From Jiangella alkaliphila (GTDB lineage Bacteria; Actinomycetota; Actinomycetes; Jiangellales; Jiangellaceae), in assembly GCF_900105925.1 (NCBI RefSeq), contig NZ_LT629791.1, positions 5,674,001 to 5,738,000 on the forward strand: a stretch of DNA of 64,000 nucleotides, given 5' to 3'. The position numbers and the translations under genes were made by a program. Positions 26,360-34,477 of the stretch are shown here, in pieces; within the stretch, counting starts at the first letter, position 1; each line of letters opens with the position of its first letter. The notes beneath the pieces were generated by a model that saw only the letters and a list, made by a program, of their open reading frames with translations, had not been told where the DNA came from and did no database searches.

Positions 26360-27105
26360 GACCGCCCGCGCCCGGCATTCACACGCTCGCGGCGCCATAC
26401 GTGCTGCATGCACTCCCGCCCGACGAGATCCCGTCGTTCGAGACGCACCTGAGAGCGTGCGCAGCGTGCCGCGACGAGGTGGCGGACCTGCGCGAGGCTG
26501 TCGCGCGGCTCGGGTCGACGGTGGCGGTGACGCCGCCGCCGGACCTCAAGGCACGGGTCCTGCGCGAGATCACCGAGGTGCGGCCGCTCCCGCCGCCGCC
26601 CGCCGACGAAACGGCGACGTCGCGGCGGTCCCGACGGTCCAGGTCACGGCGGTCGAGACGGGCGGGCTGGGCGGCAACCATGCTGGTCGCAGCCCTCGCC
26701 GCCGTCCTGGCGGTACTGACGGTGGGGGTCAGCGACGCCCAGGACGACCTCGACCGCGAACAGGCCGGCCTCGCGCTCGTGGAGCGGATCGTCACGTCCG
26801 CCGACGCCGAGCGGAGCACGCTCGCCGGCGGCGATGCCGTCGTGATCGCATCGCGGACGGCCGACGCGGTCGTGGTGCTCGGCTCCGGGCTGCCCCCGGC
26901 GCCGGAGGGCAGGGACTATCAGGTCTGGCTGAGCGGCTCCGACCGGACGGTGTCGGCCGGCCTCCTGCGACCCGGTGCCGAGTCGGAGCCGGTCGTCGCC
27001 ACCGGCATCGGAGCCGCCCGCCAGGTGACCGTCACGCTCGAGCCCAGCGGCGGATCGGCTCAGCCGAGCGGCGAACCACTCATGGTGGCCGATCTGCCGT
27101 CGTGA
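26356..27105 (+). CDS. rskA: Anti-sigma-K factor RskA
   Basis: About 249 residues from ATG 26356. The N-terminus has IHTLAAPYVLHALPPDEIPSFETHLRACAACRDEVADLREA, the zinc-finger-like anti-sigma segment (H-x3-C-x2-C). Then a basic stretch of Arg/Ser repeats, one membrane helix (TMLVAALAAVLAVLTVGV, about 112-130), and the RskA C-terminal domain with VVLGSGLPPAPEGRDYQVWLSG. RskA holds SigK at the membrane until regulated proteolysis. The 3' end overlaps the convergent gene at 27060. Confidence 0.85.
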   Translation: MRPPAPGIHTLAAPYVLHALPPDEIPSFETHLRACAACRDEVADLREAVARLGSTVAVTPPPDLKARVLREITEVRPLPPPPADETATSRRSRRSRSRRSRRAGWAATMLVAALAAVLAVLTVGVSDAQDDLDREQAGLALVERIVTSADAERSTLAGGDAVVIASRTADAVVVLGSGLPPAPEGRDYQVWLSGSDRTVSAGLLRPGAESEPVVATGIGAARQVTVTLEPSGGSAQPSGEPLMVADLPS

Positions 27106-27521
27106 GCTGGACCGGACTCACCGGCGACGTGGGACAGGGCGTGCTCGAGCATGGCCGGCACGGACTCGGGGGCGACGCCGAGCAGGCCGGCGATCTCGCG
27201 ATACGTGCGCCCGTGCCGGTATGCCTGCTCCGGCGCCATGGCCGCGTCGGCCGGAACCAGCTGGGAAACCGCGCGGGTACGCGCGATCTCCGTGGCCGCC
27301 GTCAGCGGCGGCCGCCCCGACGCCACCGTCTCACCGCATCGCTCCCACAGCTCGACGAACACCTCCTGGACCACGCCCTGTGCGACGGAGGCGTCGCCGA
27401 CCACGTCGAGGCACAGCCCGTAGACGGCGGGAGCGCACAGATCGTAGAACTCGCCGAACGCCGCAACGTCACCGTCCGCGGCACGGGCAAGCAGTCCGGC
27501 CGCCCGATTCGTCGATTCCAT
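27060..27521 (-). CDS. Short ECF-sigma-like protein, probably degenerate
   Basis: About 153 residues from ATG 27521 (MESTNRAAGLLARAADGDVAAFGEFYDL). Region 2 is recognisable (FYDLCAPAVYGLCLDVVGDASVAQGVVQEVFVELWERC). The linker is short. Region 4 is abridged to YRHGRTYREIAGLLGVAPESVPAMLEHALSHV, lacking the usual L-x-x-x-x-R-x-x-x-x-L stretch before it. The last 15 codons are antisense to the end of rskA. Possibly a decaying paralogue of the nearby sigma factor, or an inactive decoy. Confidence 0.55.
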   Translation of the reverse strand: MESTNRAAGLLARAADGDVAAFGEFYDLCAPAVYGLCLDVVGDASVAQGVVQEVFVELWERCGETVASGRPPLTAATEIARTRAVSQLVPADAAMAPEQAYRHGRTYREIAGLLGVAPESVPAMLEHALSHVAGESGPAHDGRSATMSGSPLG

Positions 27522-27780
27522 CCCGCCGATGATGACACGCGCTTCGCGGGCAGGCAGGCACATCCTCGATCTCGGCCATGATGCGGGCGCCCCATTCGCG
27601 TAGCGGAGCTTTGTCCTCTATCCAGCGAAATGACAGGCAGCAGAACCAGGAATTCACATCGACCCGCAGCCTCGACCAATCCGCGACCGACAGCACTCCG
27701 AATCGTCATACGAGAGGTTAACGTCGCCGCGCCGATCATCGAGGTGGTGCGGCCGGCACATCGTCAGAGAGGATCGTTGA

Positions 27781-28076
27781 TGTCCGAGCAGTCTCGCCGG
27801 CGCTTCCTGGTGGCAGCCGGCGCGGGCACTGTCGCCGTTGGCGCCGGTGCCATCCTCGTGGCCGGTCCGGCCGCCGCCCACTCCGAACCGGCCAAGGCCG
27901 CGGCGCCGGCCACGAGGGGTGATGACCTGGCCCCGGCCGACACAAAGGTCGTCGCGTATGTCAGCGACCCGGCTCGCGACGAGGTCACGCTCATGGTCGA
28001 CGACCGCGAGAGCGTCGTCCACGACCGAGTCCTGGCTCGGGCCCTGGCGCGCGCCGCCCGTGAGCAGGTGGGGTGA
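27781..28076 (+). CDS. Small Tat-exported protein
   Basis: 98 residues. The twin-arginine signal MSEQSRRRFLVAAGAGTVAVGAGAILVAGPAAAHS has cleavage expected after AAA near 35. The mature part is short and charged (VVAYVSDPARDEVTLMVDDRESVVHDRVLARAL) and helical at its end. It lies 3 bp before the DUF4331 gene, so the two are translationally coupled. Such small Tat proteins next to DUF4331 may help its export or assembly; that is inference. Confidence 0.7.
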
Positions 28077-28079
28077 CCC

Positions 28080-29447
28080 GTGTCGTCGCACCGCGAAGCA
28101 CCCGAGATCTCCAAGGACCCGGTGGCCGACTCCACCGACCTCTACGCGTTCGTCAGCCCGGACCGGCCCGACACGGTCACCCTGATCGCCAACTACCTGC
28201 CGGCGCAGAGCCCGGCCGCCGGGCCGAACTTCTACGAGTTCGGTGACGACGTTCGGTACGAGATCCACATCTCCAACGGCGGCCGCGCCGGGGCCGACGT
28301 CACCTACGCGTTCCGCTTCCGCACCGAGGTCGCGAACGAGGAGACCTTCCTCTACAACACCGGCCCGATCGCCTCGCTGGACGCGCCGGAGTTCAACCGG
28401 CGCCAGTTCTACACCGTGACCCGGAGCGAGGGCGGCCGGCGCGGCAAGGTGCTGGCCGAGGATCTGCCCTGCCCGCCGTGCAACATCGGCCCGCGCTCGA
28501 CGCCGGACTACTCGAGCCTGGCCGACGCAGCCGTCCACGATCTTCCGGGCGGCGGCAAGGTGTTCGCCGGGCAGCGCGCCGACGGGTTCTTCGTCGACCT
28601 CGGCTCGATCTTCGATCTCGCCACGCTGCGGCCGTTCCAGTCGGCCCATCTCATCCCGATGGCCGACGCTGACGGCGTCAACACGCTGGCCCACTCGAAC
28701 GTCCACACCATCGCGATCCAGGTGCCGATCACCGACCTCACGCGCGGCGGCAAGCGTCCGCGCAACGCCGAGGACGCGGCCGCGGTCATCGGTGTGTGGA
28801 CGACGGCGAGCCGGCAGCGCGCCCGGATCTTCGACAAGGACGAGGGCTCCTACCGCGGCGCGGGCAGTTTCGTGCAGGTCTCCCGCCTGGGTAACCCGTT
28901 GTTCAACGAGGTCATCGTCCCGATGGCCCGCAAGGACGAGTGGAACGCCGCCGAGCCCGAGGACGACGAAGACTACGTCTCGTATGTCCGGCGCCCCGAG
29001 GTCGCCAAGCTGCTGCCCGTCCTCTACCCGGGCGTCTTCCCGCGGCTGGCCGAGCTCAACGAGGCTGCCGACCGCGCTGATCTCGAAGCGATCCTGCTCA
29101 CCGGGCTGCCCGAAGGTGTCGTGCCGGGCTTCCAGAACTTCACCGGCGCCACCCCTGCGGACATGCTCCGGCTGAACACCGCGATCCCGCCATCCGCGGA
29201 CCCGAACCCGCTCGGTGTGGTGGGCGGCGACCTCGCCGGATTCCCGAACGGGCGCCGGGTCTTCGACGACGTCGTCACGATCGAACTGCGCGCAGTCGCC
29301 GGGGTGACGTACCCGCTGATCGACCCGGAGTTCACCCCCGACGGCGCCGCGGCGGCCATCACCGACGGCACCACCCCGCCGGGCAACGAGGACACGTTCC
29401 CCTACCTGCGCACCCCGCACGACGGGTTCGCCGTCCCGGCCGCATGA
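28080..29447 (+). CDS. DUF4331 family protein
   Basis: 455 residues from GTG 28080. It opens with SSHREAPEISKDPVADSTDLYAFVSPDRPDTVTLIANYLP, the hallmark of DUF4331, followed by YEFGDDVRYEIHISN, FAGQRADGFFVDLGSIFDL and AIQVPITDL. No signal peptide of its own, although family members are usually exported; the preceding Tat protein may supply this. Function is not known. It overlaps the next gene by ATGA, forming a three-gene unit downstream of sigK-rskA. Confidence 0.85.
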   Translation: MSSHREAPEISKDPVADSTDLYAFVSPDRPDTVTLIANYLPAQSPAAGPNFYEFGDDVRYEIHISNGGRAGADVTYAFRFRTEVANEETFLYNTGPIASLDAPEFNRRQFYTVTRSEGGRRGKVLAEDLPCPPCNIGPRSTPDYSSLADAAVHDLPGGGKVFAGQRADGFFVDLGSIFDLATLRPFQSAHLIPMADADGVNTLAHSNVHTIAIQVPITDLTRGGKRPRNAEDAAAVIGVWTTASRQRARIFDKDEGSYRGAGSFVQVSRLGNPLFNEVIVPMARKDEWNAAEPEDDEDYVSYVRRPEVAKLLPVLYPGVFPRLAELNEAADRADLEAILLTGLPEGVVPGFQNFTGATPADMLRLNTAIPPSADPNPLGVVGGDLAGFPNGRRVFDDVVTIELRAVAGVTYPLIDPEFTPDGAAAAITDGTTPPGNEDTFPYLRTPHDGFAVPAA

Positions 29448-29764
29448 GTTACAACCACCACCACGCCGGCGAGGGTCCCGTCGTGCTCGACGTCGGCGGA
29501 GACGTCGGGGCCCTCGTCCTCTACACCGGACCTGGCCTGACCGGCGCCGAGATCGAGATCACCCGCGTCGGCCACGACCGAGACGGCACGCACGTCGCAG
29601 TGCACCAGCGCACGATCGGCGACCGCCACGTGACCGCCGCGGTCTACCCGGCACTGCGCGCCGGCAGCTACGTCCTCTGGCAACCCGACGGACGACCGAC
29701 CACCGCCGTGGACATCGACGGCGGACGGGTCACCGAGGCGCGGTGGTCTGACATCGCGGTCTGA
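29444..29764 (+). CDS. Small conserved hypothetical protein following DUF4331
   Basis: 106 residues, all beta: GPVVLDVGGDVGALVLYTGPGLTGAEIEI, HVAVHQRTIGDRHVTAAVYPALRAGSYVLW, VDIDGGRVTEARW. A conserved actinobacterial single-domain protein, sometimes labelled phospholipase without evidence of activity; no catalytic residues are visible. ATGA overlap with DUF4331 argues for a joint function. Confidence 0.6.
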   Translation: MSYNHHHAGEGPVVLDVGGDVGALVLYTGPGLTGAEIEITRVGHDRDGTHVAVHQRTIGDRHVTAAVYPALRAGSYVLWQPDGRPTTAVDIDGGRVTEARWSDIAV

Positions 29765-29878
29765 CGCGGCCGCGCGAGAAGAGCGGGACCCGGCGCAGAT
29801 CCGGACCCGCGCAGCACTTGGCCGGAAGAACTCAGCCGGCCAGGACCGATAGGTAGTCGAAATCGATGGGAGAAGTCC

Positions 29879-30385
29879 ATGCGGAACCTTCACAAGCTCG
29901 GCACCGGCGTCGTCGCGGCCGGCGCGGCGGGAGCGCTGCTCCTCGGCGCGCCCGCGATGGCCAGCGCCGCCCCGGCGACCGATTCCAGGGCGGACGTCGA
30001 GGCCGAGCTCGAAGCCGGACTGAGCACCGTCGTCGAGGACCGCCTCGCCGAGGGCGGCGTCGACCTCGAAGCCCTGGTCGACGTCGAGATCGACGGCGAC
30101 ATCCTCATCGACATCGAACTGGACGGCGACATCGACGTCGACCTCGAGGACGACCTGGAGTCCGAGCTCGAGGGCGACCTGGAAGCCGACATCGAGGCCT
30201 ACCTCATCGTCGTGCTCGAGCTGGAACTGGACGACCTGCTCGACCTCTTCCTGTTCGTCAGCCTCGGCGCCGACATCGACGTCGACGTCGATCTGGACCT
30301 CGATACCGACGGCTCGGACTCCTCGCTCGATGTCGACCTGGACATCGACGGCGGACTGAACGTCCTGCTCGACCTGCACCTCTGA
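29879..30385 (+). CDS. Secreted protein of alternating acidic and aliphatic residues
   Basis: 168 residues behind GGGAGAAGTCC. A signal peptide (MRNLHKLGTGVVAAGAAGALLLG, cleavage near ASAAP) precedes a mature region that is almost entirely Asp/Glu alternating with Val/Leu/Ile, for example VEIDGDILIDIELDGDIDVDL and DIDVDVDLDLDTDGSDSSLDV. After the signal peptide there are only two basic residues (both Arg) and no Cys. The pattern predicts amphipathic beta strands with one strongly acidic face, possibly folding only with Ca2+ or as a polymer. No family recognised. Confidence 0.75.
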   Translation: MRNLHKLGTGVVAAGAAGALLLGAPAMASAAPATDSRADVEAELEAGLSTVVEDRLAEGGVDLEALVDVEIDGDILIDIELDGDIDVDLEDDLESELEGDLEADIEAYLIVVLELELDDLLDLFLFVSLGADIDVDVDLDLDTDGSDSSLDVDLDIDGGLNVLLDLHL

Positions 30386-30420
30386 CCCACCCGAACGTCC
30401 GCGTCCGGCGGACGAAGGGT

Positions 30421-30454
30421 GCGGGTCCCGGTCTCCATGATCGCCGGGACCCGC
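30421..30454 (+). terminator. Hairpin terminator after the acidic protein gene
   Basis: Perfect 11-bp arms, GCGGGTCCCGG at 30421-30431 and CCGGGACCCGC at 30444-30454, 36 bp past the stop. A typical GC-rich terminator without a T-tract. Confidence 0.75.
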
Positions 30455-30595
30455 CCCTGTTCTCGGTTCGATCTCGCCACCCGGCCAACCCGCCGTCGCC
30501 GTGGCGACTCGACCAGATCGGCCCCTGGGCCGATCACACCGGCGCACCACGCCCTTCGCCACTGACGGAGGTATCCGCGCTCGCTCGCAGGCAGA

Positions 30596-31342
30596 ATGAA
30601 CGTCATGACGGCTGACGGTGACGCCGGGCGGCCCGGGTGGCTGCTGGACGAGGTCGCGAGCGCGGGTCGCGAGAACCTCGACCGCGACCACGGCGCCCGC
30701 TACGACGCAAAGGAGGACGCCGGCGCCGCCGAGGAGGTCCGGCTGTGCCGGCGGCTCGGCCTGACCCGCGACTCCGTCGTCGTCGAGTTCGGTCCGGGAA
30801 CCGGCCAGTTCACCCTCGCCGTGGCTCCCGCCTGCACCCGCGTGATCGCCGTGGACGTGTCACCGGCGATGCTCGCCGCGCTCCGGTCCAACCTCGCTCA
30901 CGCCCGGCTGTCGAACGTCCTGGTCGTGCAGGCCGGGTTCCTCACCTACGAGCACGACGGCCCGCCCGCGGACCTCGTCTATTCGCGGTACGCGCTGCAC
31001 CACCTGCCGGACTTCTGGAAGGCGGTCGCGCTGTCTCGGCTCGCCTCCATGCTGCGGCCCGGCGGCGTGCTCCGCCTGTGGGACGTCGTCTACAGCTTCG
31101 ACCCGGCCGACGCCGGTGAGCGGCTGGAGGCCTGGTGCGCCAGCGCCGACGCCAGTACCGGCGACGCGGACCGGTGGAACCGGGCGGACCTGGAGGAACA
31201 CGTCCGCGACGAGCACTCGACCTTCACCTGGCTGCTGGAACCGATGATGCTGCGGGCCGGCTTCACCATCGAGGACGCCACCTACACCGACGACGGCATC
31301 TTCGCCCAGTACGCCCTCCGTCGAAGGGCTCCGATCAGCTGA
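30596..31342 (+). CDS. Class I SAM-dependent methyltransferase
   Basis: 248 residues. Motif I VVVEFGPGTGQFTLAVAP (about 62-79), acidic motif II VIAVDVSPAM, motif IV ADLVYSRYALHHLPDFWKAVALSRLASMLRPGGVLRLWDVVY. The C-terminal part holds substrate-recognition helices (WNRADLEEHVRDEHSTF). Substrate unknown. ATG 30596 is used; a second ATG at 30605 is possible. It is convergent with the split methyltransferase remnant at 31381, which belongs to a different subfamily. Confidence 0.85.
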   Translation: MNVMTADGDAGRPGWLLDEVASAGRENLDRDHGARYDAKEDAGAAEEVRLCRRLGLTRDSVVVEFGPGTGQFTLAVAPACTRVIAVDVSPAMLAALRSNLAHARLSNVLVVQAGFLTYEHDGPPADLVYSRYALHHLPDFWKAVALSRLASMLRPGGVLRLWDVVYSFDPADAGERLEAWCASADASTGDADRWNRADLEEHVRDEHSTFTWLLEPMMLRAGFTIEDATYTDDGIFAQYALRRRAPIS

Positions 31343-31380
31343 CCTCGACTCCACCGGCCCGGCGCCAGAGAATGGTCGAC

Positions 31381-31561
31381 TCATACTTGCCCCGGCGTCG
31401 CAGCGATGCCCTCACTCTCAAGGACGGGGATGTCCTGCGGCGGCTCAGGCCGCTGCGCGATGCGCCAGTAGACCGAGTCGAGCGGGTCATCGGGAACGTC
31501 GCGCATCTCGACAGCGGTGAATCCGGCGTCGGCGCGCATGGGGCGCGGTCTGCTCGCCCCA
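31381..31561 (-). pseudogene. 3' part of a methyltransferase gene split by the 8-kb insert
   Basis: Reads WGEQTAP, then after one extra C in a C-run, MRADAGFTAVEMRDVPDDPLDSVYWRIAQ, and continues to a stop at 31381. This is the C-terminal A-D-A-G-F segment of the methyltransferase whose 5' part lies at 39521-39745 on the same strand. Joining the parts at TGG gives GLGTVWGEQT, the expected continuation. The break coincides with the element boundary. Confidence 0.7.
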
Positions 31562-31778
31562 CGAGCCGGCGCACGAAGAGGTCGAGCGTGGACTGCCCGG
31601 CCGGCGCCGGGGTGACGCCGCCGACGATCGGGGTTCCGCTGGTGACGGTGCGCAGGCGCGGCCGGCGGGTGCGGACCTCGACCGGGTCCGCTGTGATGGT
31701 GACCGGCCTGATGGCCGGCAAGTTGTCGTTGCTGGTGTCGGCGCCAGAAGGCGCACCGGTAGCGTTGTACGTGGACAT
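31562..31778 (-). CDS. Element-edge protein, cut at the insertion junction
   Basis: ATG 31778 with GGAGAGGCG just upstream. About 72 residues (MSTYNATGAPSG...IRPVTITADPVEVRTRRPRLRTV...TLDLFVRRLV) run to the junction at 31561; the frame then continues into the methyltransferase remnant. In a circular form of the element this frame would run on from the other end, which carries the Tap-like fragment on the same strand. Function unknown. Confidence 0.5.
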
Positions 31779-31855
31779 CGCCTCTCCAGGGGTTTTGTCC
31801 AACTGCCCTGGCCGGTGTTTGCCGCACCGGTCAGGGCGCCTTGTCCTTGCTCGCT

Positions 31856-32018
31856 CTACGGCGGCGAGCTGGCGTCGTCGTCACCTCCAATCTGCTCGCG
31901 GATCTCCGGCGGCAGCAGCGGCAATGGCACCACCGCGGCCGCCGGCCGGCCGTTGCGCGTGATGACCGCGACCTGGCCGCCGATCTCGGCGCGCGACACG
32001 ATGTCGCCCAGCCGCGGA
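31856..32018 (-). pseudogene. Phd/YefM-type antitoxin fragment
   Basis: The minus strand reads RLGDIVSRAEIGGQVAVITRNGRPAAAVVPLPLLPPEIREQI and a stop, the core of a Phd/YefM antitoxin (strand-turn N-G-R-P-A-A). A stop codon lies just upstream in frame and the usual N-terminal helix is missing, so it is a remnant, possibly startable at GTG about 32000. No RelE/Doc-like toxin gene is adjacent. Confidence 0.55.
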
Positions 32019-32091
32019 CTGGCCTACCCGCCGGGTCCACGTCGACGGCAAGTACCCGCATCCGCCGGAGCGCGTCGACGACGCCGTCTAC

Positions 32092-32283
32092 GTGGAGTGG
32101 CGGGTCCACGTCGCGCCGGCGGTCGCCGTGAGTGAGGTCGAGCAGGCGGCCGATGACGTGGTAGCCGCGAACGGCCGGCTGAACGAGGCAGTCGCGGCCG
32201 CCAGGGCGGCTGGGGCCACCTGGGAGCGCATCGGCGCCGCGGTCGGGATCACCCGGCGGGCGGCCAACGAGAGGTGGGGATGA
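32092..32283 (+). CDS. Small helix-turn-helix protein
   Basis: At least 63 residues. The C-terminus AARAAGATWERIGAAVGITRRAANERW is a compact HTH of a type common on actinobacterial plasmids and integrative elements. The frame is open further upstream (RVHVDGKYPHPPERVDDAVYVEWRVHV), so the true start may lie near 32035 although no ATG or good ribosome site is seen. It overlaps the next gene. Confidence 0.5.
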   Translation: MEWRVHVAPAVAVSEVEQAADDVVAANGRLNEAVAAARAAGATWERIGAAVGITRRAANERWG

Positions 32284-32786
32284 TGAGCACCGACCGAGCG
32301 GCGACGCCGGCGAAGCTGCGGCGTCTGGTCGGCCAGGCCGAAGCCCTCGCGGCCGAGATCGCCGGCGTCCGTGACCGGTTCCGCGCCGACCCGGACGAGT
32401 CCACTCGGCTCGCGGGGTTCCGGCTGGATGACGCCGCCGGCACCGCGGCCCGGATCGCGCACGAGCTTGTCGCGACGGCCGGCGACCTGGCCCGGGTCCG
32501 GGGCCGGCCGACCTGCGGCGCGGACTGGGGCGTCTGCCCGGTGCACGGCAACACGCTGCGAGCGAGTGGCGGCCGCTGCTGGTGCACCGTCCTGGACTGC
32601 GGCCGGTCGTGGGGGTATGACCGACTGGGCCTGCCGTGCAGCGAACCGGTCGCCTTCGACGTCCGCGACACCGAGGGCGGCGGCGGACCGATGTGCGCCG
32701 GCCACGCGAAGGACGCTCAGAACCGCATCGTCGGCGCGGTGGTCACGCCGCTGGACGGCCCAGGCGGCGAAGAGTCGAGCCGATGA
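32280..32786 (+). CDS. Hypothetical protein with a Cys-rich zinc-ribbon-like centre
   Basis: About 168 residues from ATG 32280 or 32283, behind GGTGGGG. The N-terminal helices (AKLRRLVGQAEALAAEIAGVRDRF, ARIAHELVATAGDLARV) precede a Cys/His cluster: CGADWGVCPVHG, CWCTVLDCGRSW, LPCSEP and CAGHAKDAQN. The spacing suggests one or two zinc sites. Similar proteins occur on actinobacterial mobile elements; function unknown. Coupled to the next gene by ATGA. Confidence 0.6.
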   Translation: MMSTDRAATPAKLRRLVGQAEALAAEIAGVRDRFRADPDESTRLAGFRLDDAAGTAARIAHELVATAGDLARVRGRPTCGADWGVCPVHGNTLRASGGRCWCTVLDCGRSWGYDRLGLPCSEPVAFDVRDTEGGGGPMCAGHAKDAQNRIVGAVVTPLDGPGGEESSR

Positions 32787-33065
32787 CGATCGAGCGCGCG
32801 TACGAGCTCGCCGCCGAGCTGGCCGGGTTCGCCGCTGACTCCAGCTGGCCAGTCGACCCGGCAGAGGTTGAGCAGTTCGTCGACGCCGCGCAGAAGATCG
32901 CTGCCGCAGCACTGGCCGTGATGGTGACGCAATCGGTGAGCGTACTCGAAGTGGCCGCGGGCGGCGGTGCGCAGCGCGTCGGCACGGTTTCTGGCGGTGC
33001 AGGTGTCCTACGGCGGCGTTGTCACCGTGACCGCCCTCGACGACGCGCCCAGAGCTTGCGCGTGA
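32783..33065 (+). pseudogene. Small helical protein with a frameshift near its end
   Basis: ATG 32783 begins TIERAYELAAELAGFAADSSWPVDPAEVEQFVDAAQKIAAAALAVM...SVLEVAAGGG. In the next frame the sequence continues RFLAVQVSYGGVVTVTALDDAPRACA and stops at 33065, exactly at the edge of the 44-bp palindrome. In the unshifted frame the reading continues through the palindrome into low-complexity sequence. This supports a one-base indel near 32975. Function unknown. Confidence 0.5.
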
Positions 33066-33105
33066 GGTCCCAGCCCACCACAGCTGTGGTGGGCTGGGAC
33101 CTCAC
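33062..33105. terminator. Perfect 44-bp palindrome, probable bidirectional terminator
   Basis: Two 22-bp arms with no loop and no mismatch, starting GTGAGGTCCCAGCCC and ending in its complement. It lies between a plus-strand gene ending at 33065 and a minus-strand gene ending at 33135, the position of a shared terminator. Its perfect symmetry is greater than termination requires. Confidence 0.6.
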
Positions 33106-33134
33106 TGTGCGTCAAGGATTGGTCAGTGGCGCCG

Positions 33135-33545
33135 TTAGGGCTGTGCCCCTTCCAACACTGGCGTTGGGTTTCCTTGTTCGTCTGCGATCACTGAGACCGT
33201 GACGGCGGTGATGGATGGCATCCAGCTGAGGTCGGCCAGTTCGTAGAGATCGAAGGGGTAGTAGTTCGGGCTGCTGGGTGGGCCGTACCGAAGAACTCCC
33301 TCGTTGAACCCGGCCGCCAGCGAGTCCGGATTGTCGATGGGGTTGAGAACCAGGTTGAGCGGATCACCATCGGTGAAGTCGAACCCTCGGCAGAGCAAGC
33401 CGCCCTGGTAGTAGATGTGGACGATTGAGCTGGAGCCGTCGCAGAAGACCTCTCGCGTGGCGCTCGCGGGGGCGGGTGCGGCGGCGACGACTACGACGGC
33501 GCCGACCACTGTGGCCAGCGTGAGTTTTGTAAGGACGTGTTTCAC
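33135..33545 (-). CDS. Small secreted hypothetical protein
   Basis: About 136 residues from GTG 33545 with GAGG upstream. Signal peptide KHVLTKLTLATVVGAVVVVAAAPAPASA, then REVFCDGSSSIVHIYYQGGLLCRGFDF with two Cys that could form a disulfide, and an acidic, proline-containing remainder (NPIDNPDSLAAGFNEGVLRYG). No family recognised. Inside the inserted element. Confidence 0.55.
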   Translation of the reverse strand: MKHVLTKLTLATVVGAVVVVAAAPAPASATREVFCDGSSSIVHIYYQGGLLCRGFDFTDGDPLNLVLNPIDNPDSLAAGFNEGVLRYGPPSSPNYYPFDLYELADLSWMPSITAVTVSVIADEQGNPTPVLEGAQP

Positions 33546-33699
33546 GACATACCTCGACTTCCACCGCCCCGGGGTGGGGAGCGAAGGGTGGGGACGAGTC
33601 AGCTGTCTCGGGGGCAATCGCGATACATAGTGATGTACTAGCAGATTTCCGTGCTGTCAACCGGCTAGTACCGGGTGTCTTCTTACGGCTCTGCCGCGA

Positions 33700-34308
33700 T
33701 CACCAGATGCCGGCGGCGGTAGCGGTGTCGTGGATGTGGCGGGCGTCGATCGGGGCCGGCACCGCGGTGATGCCGAACGCTGGCCACGACACCGTGAGCG
33801 TGAGTCCCGCGGTGTCCGGTCGTGGCCACAGCCAAAGCTCTGTGGTGATCTCGGCGACGACGGTGTCGGCTCCGGCGGGGTCGCTGGGTGCACCGTAGGG
33901 GTCGGCGGTCGACGACCGCACGCGGGTTCCGTAGGTCGTCAGCGACAAATCGGGGTCGGGTGTGTCGGCCGGGCGGCGCCAGGGGTCCAGCGAGGAGGCT
34001 TGCCGGCCGTCGGTCAGGCTGACAGTGAAGCGCAGTAAGTCGTCCGGGGCCAGCGTCCCGCTAGCGGAATTACCGGTGCGGAACCAGTTCCGCGGGTACC
34101 AGGCGACTCGGTCACTGCGACGGGCGATGGCCGATACGGACATGAGGCAGCCCTGGCTGAACGCCCGGACCTGCAGGATGGAGACGGCAGCGGTGGGCGA
34201 CGTCGCTATCACCTGGTCGCCCAGGACCAAGATGCTGCGCGCCGCCACCGGCGGGTAAGCCCAGGGCGGCCGCCGCTGTTCACTCGAAGCAGGTCCGCCT
34301 CGCGACAC
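33700..34308 (-). CDS. Conserved actinobacterial hypothetical protein (beta-rich)
   Basis: 202 residues. Strands include ARSILVLGDQVIATSPTAAVSILQVRAF, LLRFTVSLTDGRQASSL, and a C-terminal TTELWLWPRPDTAGLTLTVSWPAFGIT followed by APIDARHI. The W-x-W-P-x-P...T-L-T-V-x-W-P-A-x-G-I pattern is familiar from a large Streptomyces family without known function. Soluble, no signal peptide. A later ATG (MSVSAIARR) could be the start. Confidence 0.55.
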   Translation of the reverse strand: MSRGGPASSEQRRPPWAYPPVAARSILVLGDQVIATSPTAAVSILQVRAFSQGCLMSVSAIARRSDRVAWYPRNWFRTGNSASGTLAPDDLLRFTVSLTDGRQASSLDPWRRPADTPDPDLSLTTYGTRVRSSTADPYGAPSDPAGADTVVAEITTELWLWPRPDTAGLTLTVSWPAFGITAVPAPIDARHIHDTATAAGIW

Positions 34309-34477
34309 ATCCCCATTCTAAGGTCACGTCGCGATCGCGCCTCGGCAGAAGCGCGGCGTCAAGAAACGATCGCTTGATGAAGATCAACAGCGGCCGGACG
34401 CGAGCAGGGCGAATGAGCTTCAACAACCCCGGCGCGTCAACAACCATCCACCACCGTTTGTTGAAAGGATCGCGGGC

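Noticed and set aside
29444-29764. Phospholipase annotation often attached to this small family
   Set aside because: No catalytic motif or hydrolase fold is visible in the 106 residues, so the function name is not supported.
33062-33105. Possible CRISPR repeat or origin from the palindrome
   Set aside because: Only one copy is present, with no spacers, iterons or replication genes next to it.
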